DNA of 64,000 nt from Lucifuga dentata (GCA_014773175.1 VXCM01000480.1:62001-126000), one strand, 5' to 3'. Positions 33,779 to 48,471 are shown, counted from the stretch's first letter. Made by a program: numbers and translations. The notes: generated from the sequence alone by a model not told the origin.

Positions 33779-33892
33779 AGAACTGTTGGGGTGTCCCCTC
33801 TGAGGAAGGATCAGGACTGTGATTCAGCACGAAATGTAGCGCCTCACTGCCCTCAAATCCGGATTTGGAGACCTGCCTGCCATCTACTCATG
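33779..33892 (+). other. Candidate extra exon in tanc2 intron 1
   Basis: The segment is bounded by a good acceptor (pyrimidine-containing tract, TTTGCAG at 33772-33778) and a consensus donor (ATG then GTGAGT at 33893). It is 114 bases long, a multiple of three, and open in one frame (RTVGVSPLRKDQDCDSARN). It would be an alternative leader exon if used. There is no homology I can name, and chance pairing of splice sites is possible. Confidence 0.35.
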
Positions 33893-33899
33893 GTGAGTC

Positions 33900-36800
33900 A
33901 ACTCTCAAGTTTTGTGAAACTTGGACAAGTGTATAGCCAGTACCTCTAAAAGTGTTATTATCTTAAGAAATGTGCATGAAAAAATACAAAATTAGTCACG
34001 TGTTACTCTATAAAAGTACAAGACCATATGTATGCTTTAAAAAAAAAAAAATCAAATGACTTAAAGACCTTTACAGAAGACCATAAAACTCATATATTAG
34101 TATCTGCCAATAAAACTTGGGATGCTAACATTTTCTTTTTAAATTGTCTAACCTCTTAGAATAATTTAACTCCACACTGTGTGACACATAAATCTGTTAT
34201 TTCCTTCCTGGCATTTTTCTGGCAGCATCGCATTTTCAGAAACGGAAAACATTTGTTGGCCGAGAACTTGTTCAAACATGTCATGTAAAACAAGTTCCAC
34301 ATGGGTAAACTTGATTGACTTTAATTAGAAGTTACAGTATTAACGTTTCATCATTTATCTAAAATGATGTATAGTATCACATGGAAGTGGTCAAGTAGGT
34401 TCATGTTAAACACAGGCACAATGGAAAAATAGACCAGAAAAAGCTCTTCCTTTTGTCTTTGTCATTTTTCTTATTTAATGTCAGAAGAAACTGATCAGCT
34501 TTCACTGAAAAGATAATTAACAAACTCATTCTTAAGCCTATTTGCAGTGCTTTTTGAAATGGACTAGTCAACTCCAAAATTTTTGGACAACCCACTAACT
34601 ATTCAAACTTGAAAAAACAAAACAAAAAACTTTTACACTTTTACACATGGCTGGTAACAGTGCATCTTCTTGTGAGAGGAGACTTGGTGCTTGGTGCTGC
34701 AGGTTTGTCCAGATAGACTGACTCCATCATGAAAAAAAACAGATGGATGTTGCCTTTTTCTATTCTCTGTGTAAATTTTTGGAAGATGTGTGGTGGTGCT
34801 GTCTTCTCTATAAGAAGCGGTCTGTCAAAAATAGTCTTATTTTTAAGAGGCGTCCCGAGCGCTGATCGATGCGCCAGCTTGGGGCCGTATGTAATTACTC
34901 TGTGACTGGTCAGCCATGAAATTGTTGTTTGGCTCTGAAATAGATCCAAAGTCATTTCATAAGAAGTTTCTCAGAGCAAGGCATTCTGGTGCTTCCATAA
35001 TCCTTACGATTATGACTGTGGCAGCACCAGGAACAGAGAAGATAATTGGCTTGACCAATAAAGAAGGTAAGAAGTCCTCAAAGGCATCTACCAGTGACCT
35101 CTTCAAGCTTATTACCAGGCTTTCCAATTGTCTCAACCACAAGCATCACATTATGACAGCAGTTTTTCAAGTCCGTGCGAAGAGGAATAACTTCTGTCCG
35201 CTGTTAAAGGGAATGTGGACTCCTAGGCTACAGAGAGGTATGCAGGGTGATGGTCTTTGGCTCACATGTTTGCAAATCTGACCTGAAGATGAAAGCTGGC
35301 AAATGGAGTAGAAGAGTAGTCCCATTAAAACCTGGCTCTCCTCTGAGAAAGAGGCTAACAGCTTTGAATGCTGGTCTCTTGCTCTTTGGCAGAAAGTGCT
35401 GATGCAAATTTTTGTCTGACTAAAATGCCTTTTGACCGCTTGACACTGGCTCTTTTCTTCCTCTGAGATTCCACGCCTATAAAGCTGGGCTACACAAAAG
35501 AGACAGTCAGCGAGTGCTGCTGAGGAGGTGGCATAAATTATAATCATACCCCAAACTGGAGCCGAGGTCTGCATTACTCACATTTTAGAGGGTTAGGAAA
35601 GAATGTCTTTGTTTAAGCCGTTAATTGGGTTTATACATGCACATAAACCTTTTCATTTTTCATCTCATTGCAGATATTGGAAAGCAAATTGTTCTCTGGA
35701 TGTCACAACAACCTTTATTTTTTTAAATCTTTTTGCATATACGGCACATTCTATGACATGACATCAAAGATGCACAGATTCCGGAGTTTGTTGGTGTTCT
35801 GGATAAGAGAAAGACTGTCTTGTTCGTTTTAGCTGTTGTTGCTGCTTTAGTTTGGTTGTGATGGAGATGCAGAAAACTGTCTTCAGGTGCACAAAGTTAC
35901 TGGCTCCTAGTCCGTCAAATGTGCACATTATCCCATATGATATGCTGTTAACCTGTGGAAAACTTTGCTGATAGTGTTGGGAGGTATGTGTTCATTTATT
36001 GGCCTCGGGTACTCAGGTAACAATAAAGCAACTTCATTCAAACTCTCTTTGACTAATTTGAGTGGACTGATCAGATGCTTCAGGTAGTAAAACACTGTTG
36101 AGTGCTGTAGGCGATGACGATGAGAATGATCAGTGTTGTCAGGCTGATGAAGAGGATTTGACGAAGATGGTTGCTCCCCAGCGGTGTGCGTGGGTGGTTA
36201 GCTGCAGTCCACAGTTGCTGAAGGGAAGCTGTGTCAAACCTGACATACTGAAACCCCCAAATGTTAATGGTGACAGCCAGTTGGGATGAAAACCAGATCA
36301 AATTCCATGTGATTTGTGGTTGCATTGATCTCTCTCTCTCTCTCTCTCTCTCCGTCTTTTTTTTTTAAATGCATTGTTCTTTCTAGCTTGATGCTGTTGT
36401 GAAACTATTTTTTCAATCCTTGCTGATTGTAGGCAAGCTAGTTTTCCTTTGGGCTTTGCTAAGGTGTCTGTATTTATACTATGATGATTTTTAAGGCATC
36501 AATTTTTCATCATATGTCTTGATAAAACTCTGAAGTATTGTATATGATCTGTTTTGATCTTTAAAAAAAAATCTTTTTTGAATCTATCCATTTATATGTT
36601 CCACCTGTTCCATCATCTCCAGGTTTTATTATTTTGTATGTGCTGCATTTCAGATATGGTGTATATTAATTTTTGATTTCTTCTAACCCCATGTGGGCTC
36701 GGCATATTTTCAATGAGACAGTAATAAAAACGTCACTCACTTGCAGCCATTGAGATTTAGAGCAAGTGAGGCAAACAGAATTTCTCCTGGAATATTCGAG

Positions 36801-39800
36801 GAACATGGTGCAAATAGACACATTAATACTTTGTTTTACAGATGAAATCATGGGAGAGATTTTGTTCATTAAATAGCTTGTTTGTCTTAAAAGACAGATA
36901 AAGACTGAAAAATGCTCGAGAATCTTCAAAATGACAAGTTAGTGTTCTAGCTGCTCTGATTGTGCTGGGCTAGTGAAGCATAGGACACACAAGTCCTGCT
37001 GTCTAGTGTAATCACCAAACTCTCAGATAGCTTTTGACCAGGAGAAACCAACCAACTATCACTTTTGACTTCTTTTCGATTAAAAAGAAACTTTGTTCAG
37101 CAACTGTTGGCTTCCATGCTAAATCTATTTCTCTACCTGTCATGTAGCTCATTAAAACAGGCTGGTGGAGGATGGAGGCTTTGAAGCTGGACTTGGGCAG
37201 CTCTAAACTCAGTGGCATGAGATGAAAAGCAGCTGCATTGGCTTTGAGTAGATAATCATTCAATCATAGGGAATTAATGAAAGGTGCACATGAAAGGACT
37301 TCGAAGAGCTTGTTATGCAATCTGAGGAACTTCTGTGGGTGTCTTGTCTTTGCAGTTACCAGGATGCCAGTGCCATGATGTTAAATGGTAAAGTTTGTAA
37401 TGTACCATTTGTAAAAGAACATACGTTATAGCATTGCTATTTTTAATTCTCCACTTTCTGCTCTCATTCGTTATTTTTTTAAACTCAACTGGCTAATACA
37501 GGTAAATGCCTTCAGTTTAACAGCAGACTATAGCCTAGATTAGGCTCATTCAGTTTCCATCATAATGACATATCACTAGCATGCTGCTGCCAGTGGTCTC
37601 TGTAATAGTTTGTAGGTCTGCAGAGTTGTAGCCAGGCTCCAAGGGAGGAAAAAAGTACTCAGAAATCAGTCTGTGCTAATGTATGGTTTGAGAAATAACA
37701 AGGTAAGAAAAGCATGGAAATCAATTCTAGTCTAGACTGAGCTGTACTGCAATTTCCATCAATTTCCATCGCATTTTTCATTCCCCCCCCCCCCCNCCCC
37801 CCCCCCCCATTCACTTCAAACATAACGATTGTGGGGTTATAAGATGTGGCTTTGCAAAAGCTAGCAAAAACTACTGTGAATTAGTTTTTACTTTGTCAAA
37901 ATTGGGAACTATTTCTATCTCTCATCTCAAAAACCATGTCAAATGTTGTATTCAATTATAATCAATAATATGTATTCAATTACTTGGCTAACCCTACCTC
38001 ACTGTGTTTTATGCAGTTTGTTGTTTTGTGTTTGGATGAAATGCAACAAGACAAAAACAGCCTGTGGCCATCCTCATGTTTTGTCAAATAATTTTGAGAA
38101 AAATAACAAAAAAAAATATTTATTAACCATAGGTATTAACCTTCTACTAAACTGCAAAGTTTCTAGTACTTTCTGCCCAGTGAATCATGCTTCATCTTAA
38201 ACTGTTGACCATAAGTAATTAATGCCTGGGACTGACAATCTGCCACAGACGCAGAGCTAAACAGAGCCATCCAGTTATCATCTGGGCTTTTGAGGGAATT
38301 CTTTAAAGGGAGTTTCCTTTGAGACCATGTATGCACAGGTTTGTTCATATCCACTCCTCCCCACTCATCTCTGCCAGCCGCCATCGACAGCTGGGCCCAG
38401 TGAACAGCTGCTTCTCCTCCCCCCCAAATCTAACGGTTTAACAAACAAAGTGATATGCCAGTAAGCTTGCTTGCTATTGGTACAAACAAGAGATTAAATT
38501 ATTTTGTTGTACCACAATAAATTTGTTAGCGGTCCCTATGCCAAGGTGTGCACAAGTAGTATGGAGACTTTTCAGGGCAGGTTAGCACAGATTTTGTTGT
38601 CTAACAAGCTGAAATGTGGATTTCAACTAAGGTTTGATGTTGAATTCAGTTAATCTAACAAAAACAACAAATTAAGATGGATAAATTAAAATGGTGACAA
38701 TGATGAGTCCAGGCTTCTAGGATGAGGGAAGACAGCCATAGTTGAGTGATATTAGCTAAAGCTTATCACGTTGGTGCCACACGTGTGACTAATAAAACCA
38801 GAAACCACCCACCTTCTTGTCACAGTGTGTGCAGAGTGGCACACATAGTGGTCTCCAATTACTTTGTGCATGAAGTGCTTTGCAGGGATCCATTATTAAC
38901 AGTGTTTTCTCCTGAGCCTGTCTGCATGAAGGTCATTTATGAGACCGCGCAGCAGGCTACAACATTAACAAACTTCCTCTGCTTTAAGTGTTTGTGTAAG
39001 ACTACATGCTCACCCTTTGTTCTGATCTTGCATATTCTGATTGGCCAGTTTCAAAGCCATAATTGGTGATTTGGTCAAGGGGCCTCGTAATATGAAACCT
39101 CATATCCAGTCATTACACTGGAACATGTAAGTTTATATTTTTTTAATCTTAGTCTCCACTACTGTAACCAAAGCAGGCATTCTGGAAAGATGGTCTCAAC
39201 CTTATATAAGCAGCATTTAACCTTTAACTGCTAATGCCTATTGCATGGCCTGAGCTCAGCAGCTTTTGAAAATGTTATTTATTCAAATGTGCATGTTTGA
39301 CTATCAATAGTTTGATGTAGCGGCAGTCATTGATGGACTTTTGGTTATTTCTCTCTGCTGATTCCATCACATATTCTCCATCCCTCCCCTTAGTCTCTTA
39401 ATGTTTTTGCAATATTTATAGTCAGTGTAGATAGTGTGTGTGAGGCTGACACACACATTCTGTCTCAAGAGGGCAATAGACTTGAGACTGTTTCTTTTGC
39501 TGATGTTGGCAAGGCTCGGCTCAGCCTGTTAATGTTGATGGCACAAAACCTGAATGAAGGCAGACTCATATGCCCGTGACCTTCAGCAAAGGGGAATGCA
39601 TGATTCAATCTACATTGTATCTCAGCACCCTCGGCTGATGAGTTCCTTTACTGGACAGGGCAGAGGGATGCAGCTTCTGTTTGCCATCTTAATCATCCTT
39701 TATCTGATTGGCAGGGTCTCACATCTTCTTACATGTAAGCCCATACAGACACACACATGTTTAAAAATGCCATACATGGTATTGTGACTGCCATGTATGA

Positions 39801-41200
39801 CTGTTCTGTTGTTCATACATCATCACCCAGTACAGATTGCAGTCATATTAAGAATAAGGCTTGTTTAAATGAAAAGAGTAGGGATGAGATGAGATGAAGA
39901 TAAAATTTCTTGCAGGCACTATGTATGGCTCATTAATTTTCACAACAGAGCCCCATCAGCCCAGCAGTCTGAATTAGTAATAATCACACAAGTCAAATAA
40001 TTGTAATTGTAATGACGAAAAAAAAAATCTAATTAATTTAATACTATGACATAAATGATAAAATCTTTAAATTAAAAGTTGTGTCTAATGGCAATTAAAA
40101 CATGTAGCTGCATAAGTGAAAAGAACATTGATTATTTTTGAGAGACAAAATCCTTTTCAGACCGTGATTCATTTCTTTATTTTTTAGAAATCAGCCCCAT
40201 GGCGACATCCATTCTATATTTATTCTGTAAGGGCATGAGTATGGGAGTAAAAGGCTGTCTCACTCTGTGCCTGAGTCTTGTGATTGACGCACGTTGTGGT
40301 AGTAGCTGGAATTTAGCAGACATTTATTGGTAGTCATCAAATCACCATCAGAGGTCAGTGGTCTGCTAACATGCTAATTGGGTCTCCGTTTCTTTTGCTC
40401 TTGTCTGTGCTTTCAATGAAACGTCAGTCCAGGCTGACATTGGTTAGGTGGTGGACTGAGCTGAAAGAGCAAGTAATCTAAGATGCTCTTTCTCCCTCCC
40501 ACACTCCTCTCCATCCTTTACACTGTCCTCTCAGATCTACACCCTGAAGGTATCATTGCCCCCCCACACTAATGTGTTCTACATGATTAAAGATCACACA
40601 TCCCATTTGTAGCAACAATGCTAACGCTGGTTGTAGACCTCAATTTATTTTTCCAGTAGCCTGACTGATTACACAATCAACCCAGCAGGACTTTACAGGA
40701 ACATATCAGTGCCTCTTAGTCAGTCATTTGCATGCTGAAGGTATACGCATCTTCCCTTGAAACGGACTTGATGAGATGAAAGGAGATTAAAGAGGTGCAG
40801 CTAATCTGCAGTGGACATCTTTCCGCACTGAGTGAATGTGAACATGATGGAGCTGTGCAGTGATATAGGACTGGAACAATACATAATTCATTGGGAAACA
40901 GATTCATCTCCTGTCTCATCAGTGTGCCTCTCCTTCAACAAAGTTCAGTTTTTGTGTTTTGTTTTTTTTATCTATGCCAGTGTAATTCGCATACTTATTT
41001 CCCCACACATACTTCAAAACCAAACCACTGACAGCTATCATTTTTGAAGACTTGGACCTGTTTTCCTGTCTTAGTCAAGTGCCTTGAGGCCCATTTTTGG
41101 GAGAAACTCATTTGGTTGGTACCAAAAGTCATTATTAATATGCTTTTCACCCACCTAAATTCTGCCTCTTTCTCTCTCTCTTTCCTGCCATTTGGTAGAT
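33900..41200 (+). other. tanc2 intron 1, distal part I
   Basis: No supported exon. It contains overlapping ORFs of about 100-120 codons on both strands at 34641-35281 and on the minus strand at 35167-35574, none recognisable. It also has a CT microsatellite (36330-36352), a poly-C tract with N (37796) and purine-pyrimidine simple sequence. The block at 40290-40480 is more complex and could be regulatory. Confidence 0.4.
36330..36352. repeat. (TC)n microsatellite
   Basis: About 11 TC units. Confidence 0.9.
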
Positions 41201-41218
41201 TCTTCATTGATCTGTGCT

Positions 41219-41220
<2 letters not shown>

Positions 41221-41274
<54 letters not shown>

Positions 41275-41280
41275 NTTTTT
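41221..41280. repeat. Poly-T tract with assembly N
   Basis: About 60 T with an N at 41275. The length is uncertain. Confidence 0.85.
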
Positions 41281-44200
41281 GTCCTGCAGTGTTGCAACCA
41301 AACCCACCTCCTGAATGTCTGATGACTCTCCATCCACACTTTTAGGGTGTGCTGGGACATTGGACTCTTTCTGGGGTAGTCGACATCCCTGGGTGCTATC
41401 TGTAGATGTCATAAATAGAGCATATCATTGTGTAACCTTTTGGAGCGTCTCAGTGAGAAGGAATCGGACACGCACCCTCATGTTTCGTTCACCTTCACCT
41501 GACAGTCAAAGGGAACTATTTCTGGTTCTGTTGTCTTACAGAGCAGTCAGTGGGAAATTGAATATCTAGCTGGAAAGGTAACATTTAAATAGCTTCGTTC
41601 CTTTCCTGAAAATTTCACTGTCGCCTCCATCATGACTAACCTTTGTCCTGACTGACTTCCGCTGTTAGATATGTAAAGTTACTACAGATCCTGCACAGGC
41701 ATCTGACTGAAGTGACATGTGGTCAAGCATTTTAAGATTATGAGTTTGCATGGACATGAAGCTCACGGTAGCTTGCAATGAAGTTGCCAGATCAAGCTAT
41801 TTTCAGTATTGTCTGTTGGATGTCAGAGCCACAGCTGACAGCACAGAGGAATGAGTGACAGTTACAATTCTGTGTGAAACATCATTCAGTCTAGCAATAT
41901 GGATTCATGTGACAGCTGTACCCAGACAAGATGTGAGGATATTATGAGGAGTTATGATGGCCATGTTATGCTTCGATTTAGTTATTCTTAGAAGCCTTTT
42001 AGCACGACACTATCATTCTTCATACTGATCATCATTTTTTGACCCTTGTTGTCTGATGGAGTGTGATGAAAAAGTAAACAATATCTAAGACTGACTGCAT
42101 ATATCACACGCTACTCACAGCACGCTAAAATAAGTCTGACGCAAATAAGCTACCATTAATAGGCAAATGAGGACCAGAGGGGAACAGGAGATGGTACAAG
42201 ATCTCTGTCTACTAAGAATTTAATTTCAGTGCCAGGCCAGACAAGAGTCATCGACTGATTATAAATGTCTTCATCTCAATGCAAATGTGCACTTCTGCCA
42301 ATGTTGATTACCTGCTGTTAGTGGCCTTCTGTAGAATGACCTTCCCTCCTCATGTCATGACTCTATTTGCACCTTTAAGCTGCCTGTCAAACATTGAGCC
42401 ATTCTTCTTCCTAAAGCTCTTGCTCATTTATTTGAAGGGGGACATGCTGCAAGAGGCATACAAATGAGAGCCTCTGGGAGGATTTATGCAAAACAAAGTT
42501 CAGTGTATTCTATGAACTAGTTGATGGACATATCAGTGTCATAAGTCAGCAACGTTGATGAAGGGCTATGATTTAGATTACATTTAGATTTATCATTTCA
42601 TTCATTTAACTCCTGGCATCTCTGCTCAGTGTATCAATGCAGACACTGTAGCAGTGCTACTAAATGGCCAGTAGGTGTAGCAGTGAGGTCTTATATGAAG
42701 AGGCAGGATGAAGAAGAGGAGTTGAAGGAGGATTGGTAGCAGCAGTCGGCAGGATAAATCTAACAGTATCACTTAATCATCATTTTCTGTGTGAAATAGA
42801 ACATTAACATAGTGTTTGACATTGACATCATCTTACCTAGACTCATTTGTTTAAGAACTGGAAACCTAAGAATGTTCACTGTATGTGAATCTTGTAGGAT
42901 TAATAGTGAGAGTTAATAATAGGTCAGTAAAATAGTTCCACAACTTCAGCATCTTACTTATGAAGATGCAGAGTGGCTTAATTCCCTTCCAGGATCTCCT
43001 TCCCTCTTTGCTCTGTGGTAAGTTGTGAGGTTATAACACACAACTGCGGCTCATCCACACAAGTTCTGTAATTATTATTCACAGCAGCATCCAAACAAGA
43101 GTAAGCGAGCACTAATATCACACATTCACAATATATTAAAATCCAAGCCCTGCAGCCGTTGTCATTTTGATGTCTCAGAGGGAAATGCTTTTTCATTAAT
43201 CAACGACAAACCCCTTCCTCTGCACCCATTCATTTTTCAAGTCCACTCTTGAAGAGATGATGACAAAGAAATGGAATGAGACTGCGACTGAACTTTCAAA
43301 CACTGTAGTTGTGTAGGTCTGAGAAAATAAATAGGTTCTTTTACATTAAGATGATTTATTGCCCTCCTCAGACAGGCTAAGGGAATGTTCTACACCTGCC
43401 TGCATGGTTCACAGTATTTCATGCCATTGGTCTTTTCCAGACGTTGTCTAAAACAAACAGGGGAAAATAAAAGGCAATGAATAATGTTCTCTTTCATTTA
43501 GCTCTCTTTGGCTGTGATAAAGGTTGACAAGTTGTTCTAGTTTGTTCCTTTGAATAAATTTGAATGTGAGGGGGCGAAAGAGGTCTAAGCTAGTTTAAAC
43601 TAGGCATAGATTTGGTAATGAAACTGCATGCCAGTTGGCCCATGTAGAAGGACTTTTGTTTCCCCACAGGGAGATGACACAACCAAACACATAATAATTC
43701 ACTCGGCTGTATGTGGGCTGTGTTGGTGTGTTGCTGAAGAACCACATTAAGCTTGACTGCTTGAGCAGCAAGTCTTTACACTAACACAACATGGCAAAAA
43801 AGAAATACATAGCTAAACACATTCTAAGTTCAAGCTTGGTAACATTAGGTTGAAAAGTCAGATAAGCAGGATTAGCCAAGTAAAGAATTGGAATGAACAG
43901 AATGGTCAAATGGAATGAATGTGTCAATTTCACATATTTTTGGGAACCTGACACGTGCCAAATGTTCTGTTTGCTCTTTAGGGTTGAACTCTTGGGTGTT
44001 CAGGTCACTGCAGGTGTTCTCACGCTTGATCAAGAATAGAACTCGTGTGTAGATGTAAGATCAGCAATTACAGAATTCACTGCTGCTGCTTTAAGATGTT
44101 CCACAATTTCCAACAGATGTCTTTCTTACATATAGCTGGCAGTAAGATGTCAAAAATTCAGCCAAAATAGGCAATTTGACATTTTGCACATTAAATGATT

Positions 44201-47200
44201 AATCACTTAATTGAAAAGGATTTATAGGTTAATTGGTAATGAGCACAGTCTTTTGTTGCTCCAGGTAAGTGTAGCTGAAAACATATTTTATATTCCACAT
44301 AGAACTACTGAAAAGACAGAGGACTATGAGACAGCAATCTCGGCCCTCCTCGGAGCCAAAACTGTCTGATCTGTGACTGATCGTGCCCTTGTGTGGAGCA
44401 CAATGATACAGATATCACTATTTTCCTCAGCAAAGGAATGAGCGCAGAGGTATTAATCTAGATTTATAAATAATCTATGGCAGGGCTTGACTGAAACTTT
44501 GTTACCAACAATCTTAAGTGGTTTCAGCGTCACCCTGTGCACCTCTCACCTTGTGAGCCGGGCCCTGACACTTCCCTTTATTGATATCACTGTGATTTAT
44601 GGAACTCTGCTCCCCTGGCCATCCTCAAACTGGAGTTGGGAGTGTGATTTATCCCTGTCGACTGCCACAGGGTGTCTAATGCGGGATAGACGAGGGAGGA
44701 GGCTGTGACCGAGACAGCTTCTAGTCCATGTCCTGTCTTTCCCATAATTTATGTGCATGAATATTTTCTCTGCTTAAGAGACATGTACTGTAGCTCTGCA
44801 GCAGAATGCTGTAGTGAGCAGGACCGTCTGCCCCGGTGAATAGAAACAAGTGCTGCTGAAAATCGATGTATTATGGATGACTCAGCTACAATTACACTGC
44901 TGTTTAAACATTCTGAAACAATGCTTTTTCTGCCACTGTTCTTACTTGATTAGGTTTCCACATTTATGTTTGTCAGTCAGACGTCCAGATCCTACTGTAA
45001 TTGCACCAAGAACGCCTGTTCCTCAGGGCAATGTAGATTTGTCAGTCTTAAACTGTTGATACTTAATGCTATGACAGATTTCCATTATGTCTTTTAGGAG
45101 AAATGTGATTTTAGTATTCCCATCACAATTTCAGTCATTTACCCCTGAAAGATTTCATTTTATTGATAGTTAGTTATAGCCCTGTTGGACATTTTAAAAA
45201 GTATATTTTCCCTCTATCTCACATGAAACCCTCCTTCTGCTTTCTGACTGCTGTAGCATCTGTGTTATAGGTAATCACAGTAAGAGCACTCCCATGGGAA
45301 ATGTACGTTCTCACTAATTCTATGATTGTGTCTCTGTGGCTTCCGCTCAGATGAGTTTTAATTTTGGAGGTCAGAGAAACATGAGATTAATCCTATTGGA
45401 TGCCCCGCCATGTTGGCCTTTGCCATCACCAGTCCCATTAAAGGAGACTTTATTGATTGTAAATAAGCTTTGTAATTAATGGAGGGTCACAGTGGTGCTT
45501 GGTCCAGGCTTAGACTCAGAAGGGGATGAAGGAATTGGGTGGATGGGTGGGCATCCTTACCTCTTCTGCTAGCTGAAATTCTTTCATATTTAAAATCTAA
45601 GATGGGTCGTAGCCTTTCTGCATGATGGTTGTAATAGAGAAATTTGAGTTGAAATTTAAGTATGAGCAGACTATAATCCTCTAAGAATTATAACTCTGTT
45701 TTCTCAAACAATATGCAATAATGAAGCAATTCTTCAAAAAAAGGCTTTGAGCGACGTGACAAGAGCTTATAATGCAGTGCCCAGTTTGATGCCTCTTACA
45801 CAGTCTAGTAAGGTTGAATGATTTATGAGAAAATAAATTAATTGAATAATTAAATATTTTTTATTCTGAAAATAATAGCAATTCAACAACAGATGATTAA
45901 AAACACTAAAAAAAAAAAAGAAAACAGTTTGCCAAGATTTCATGGTGAAAATATTGACTGATCAGTTTTACTGTGTGGCTCAAAAAGTAGATGTAAGACC
46001 TATTTTGTAGACTATTAATTCTGCTTTTGTGAGATCTGCTTAAAGGTAAATCAAGCTCTGTTTATTTTGATGTTTCATCTCAACAAAGATGTGTGCTGCT
46101 TTTGGGTGACCAGAACAGATCAAAGCACCTCATCATGCTACTGAATGTGCCTTTAAGTGGATTTTACACAGTGGAGGAGCATTATGGCTGAGCCTGTGGA
46201 AGAGCCTGAGATGGGCTGCATCCGCTTACGCACATTATCTGTGAAAGCATGCTGCTTCTTGGCTTCCCTTCATACAAAGCTGGTACACAGGGTCAGAAGA
46301 GTGGGAATGAGAGATGTGCATGCTTATACATCCTCAGATGAAACATTGCTTTAGTGTGTATGCGTGTGCTTTGGTACATTTTTGTGTGCGTATGTGTCTC
46401 ACTTTAGTAACCTGCAAGTCTGTATATGTGTGCATGTGTGCACTTACATGCCTACTCAGTATCCTGTTCTCTAAGATTTCAAACATTGCTTGCCTTTTCT
46501 CCCTATTTTCTGCTCTGTCGGTTAGTAAACTACTATAGCTTTGCCTGTTAGCCCAACTTTAATGCATATGTAGACAGACTTGTTGGGCTAGACTGTGAAG
46601 CAGCACTATGAAAAACTGACATTAAACTAAAGCATGTGCTTACTGAGATGTAGCTTTTTAGATTTTGATTTAGTATTATAAGAGAATGCCTTTGTCCTAT
46701 AGACCAGACATGATATTCTGCTCACTGCTCATATTTCCACTGAGCTGAAATTATGATGAGTTACACGGATACATCAGAATTTCCATAGACGTTCATCCAC
46801 ATTCATGGCTGTACCTCAGGGGATGAACATGCATGCCAATGGAGCTGACCCATTTCCACCTTGCACTGTCTTAGCATTGTCTACAACTTGTCAAAGGAGG
46901 TGCATGATTCATACCAATGACAGAATTTCAGACAGTGGGCAGACGGAAGTGTTTGTACAGATTGTACGAGACAAAACGCCTCTTTTCTTTTTATACACCA
47001 ATGCTAAATCAATGGTGTTGAAAAGTATGTAAATATACTAAGGTCTTTCTTTATGATGTTTGTTAACTATATTATACAAACAGACTGGAGATGGGTGAAG
47101 TTGCTGCTTGCATTTTTTTTTTTATTTGCAGAAACAGTTTTGAGGGTCTGTATAAATAAGCTGTGCTTCATAAAAACCAAGTCATCTCATATTCTGCTAC

Positions 47201-47692
47201 ATACTGAGTCATCCATGTCACGTTCACTTCAGAGCTACTGTAAAGTAACACCATCGTTTCAGAGATAAATACTTCTTTTCACCTACTGTTGTTCTGTCTC
47301 TGTTATCTCATCAATCAATTGTGTCATTGTACCATAATGAATGTGTTACGATCTCTGTCAGGTAATAATCAAGCTGTAGCAGATAGTATGATTTCAGCAG
47401 TGATAGTGGTTTTTGTTGAGGAAAAGCTGTACAATTTTTACTAGCAGCAAGCAAATAGTTTCAGACAACAGAATACATACATTAAACTTCTGTCTGTTAG
47501 GGTGTACTCAACCAGCTATCATTGCTCATGTGCAATTACCAGTGCTGACAAAGACACTACAAGAACAAATTTTCCATTCAGCCATTACATGTCATGTAAA
47601 AGATCGGTGTTTTCCAGTCTTTTATAATTTACTATATTGACACATGTGGCATTTTGTTTTCTTGCTGCAAAAGCTGTTGATTCAGGTTTGAA

Positions 47693-47725
47693 CAACACAT
47701 GAAACATATGCCGTTTCATGTGTTG
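47693..47725. repeat. Perfect 13-bp inverted repeat (hairpin)
   Basis: CAACACATGAAAC at 47693-47705 is the exact reverse complement of 47713-47725, with a 7-base loop. It has mixed base composition, so it is less likely to be chance than an AT-only palindrome. Confidence 0.65.
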
Positions 47726-48471
47726 GCTTTAAATGGAGTGGAAACCCTGCCCATCCAGCACCATCTGGCACAGTGCCGGTCGGGATTTGGAGTGTGCACC
47801 CACTGCCTCGGCTCAGTTGCCATGCCAAGACAATAACGTCGAATGCTGATAACAGATTTATAATAGACTGCTGGTGGAGGCTCGACTTACCCCATAATGG
47901 AATCATCTTATGTTTCCCTTTATTCTCCCAAGGGGTAGTTGCAAACCTAACAGAGAGAGCGAATATGTTAGCCTCTCCTCATTGTCACAATGTCTAGGTG
48001 ATACTGTACTTCACTGCTTGGCAACTAAGGTCAGGAATATTCATATTTATTGTCAACGTTCCTCTAAATTCAGAGCAGGTGAGAAGGGTTTTGTGTTTAT
48101 TGAAATTACTAGTCCAAATTGGTAGATCTGGATTTATATCAACAGATAAAACAGTAAATACATCAGAATCCTCATTTTCATTGGCCTTGGACTGGGCCTT
48201 TGCCTGTGATGGCACTGACACTGTTATTGACTGCAGAAAGGAATGGTTACCTCTCATATGTGTTATTAGATGCACAACCCTATCAGACATCAGGATCATC
48301 TGTCACTGTCACTGATATCCAGCAAACGATTCTCCAGCCAGCCAGTCAATGGCAAGAAAGAGAGTTATTCATAGTAAGATGGCTCAGGGGACATCAGCAT
48401 CCTACCATGATAAAAAAATATGTGTTTTCACTTTGAATTCTCCTAAACTAATGAATCCATTAGATCCCTAA

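Noticed and set aside
34400..35600. A Tc1-like transposase relic
   Set aside because: I compared the ORFs mentally with conserved Tc1 blocks (DD34E region, HTH start) and saw no match.
41155..41412. Lys-rich ORFs spanning 41220-41280
   Set aside because: They are produced by translating a poly-T/poly-A homopolymer across an N.
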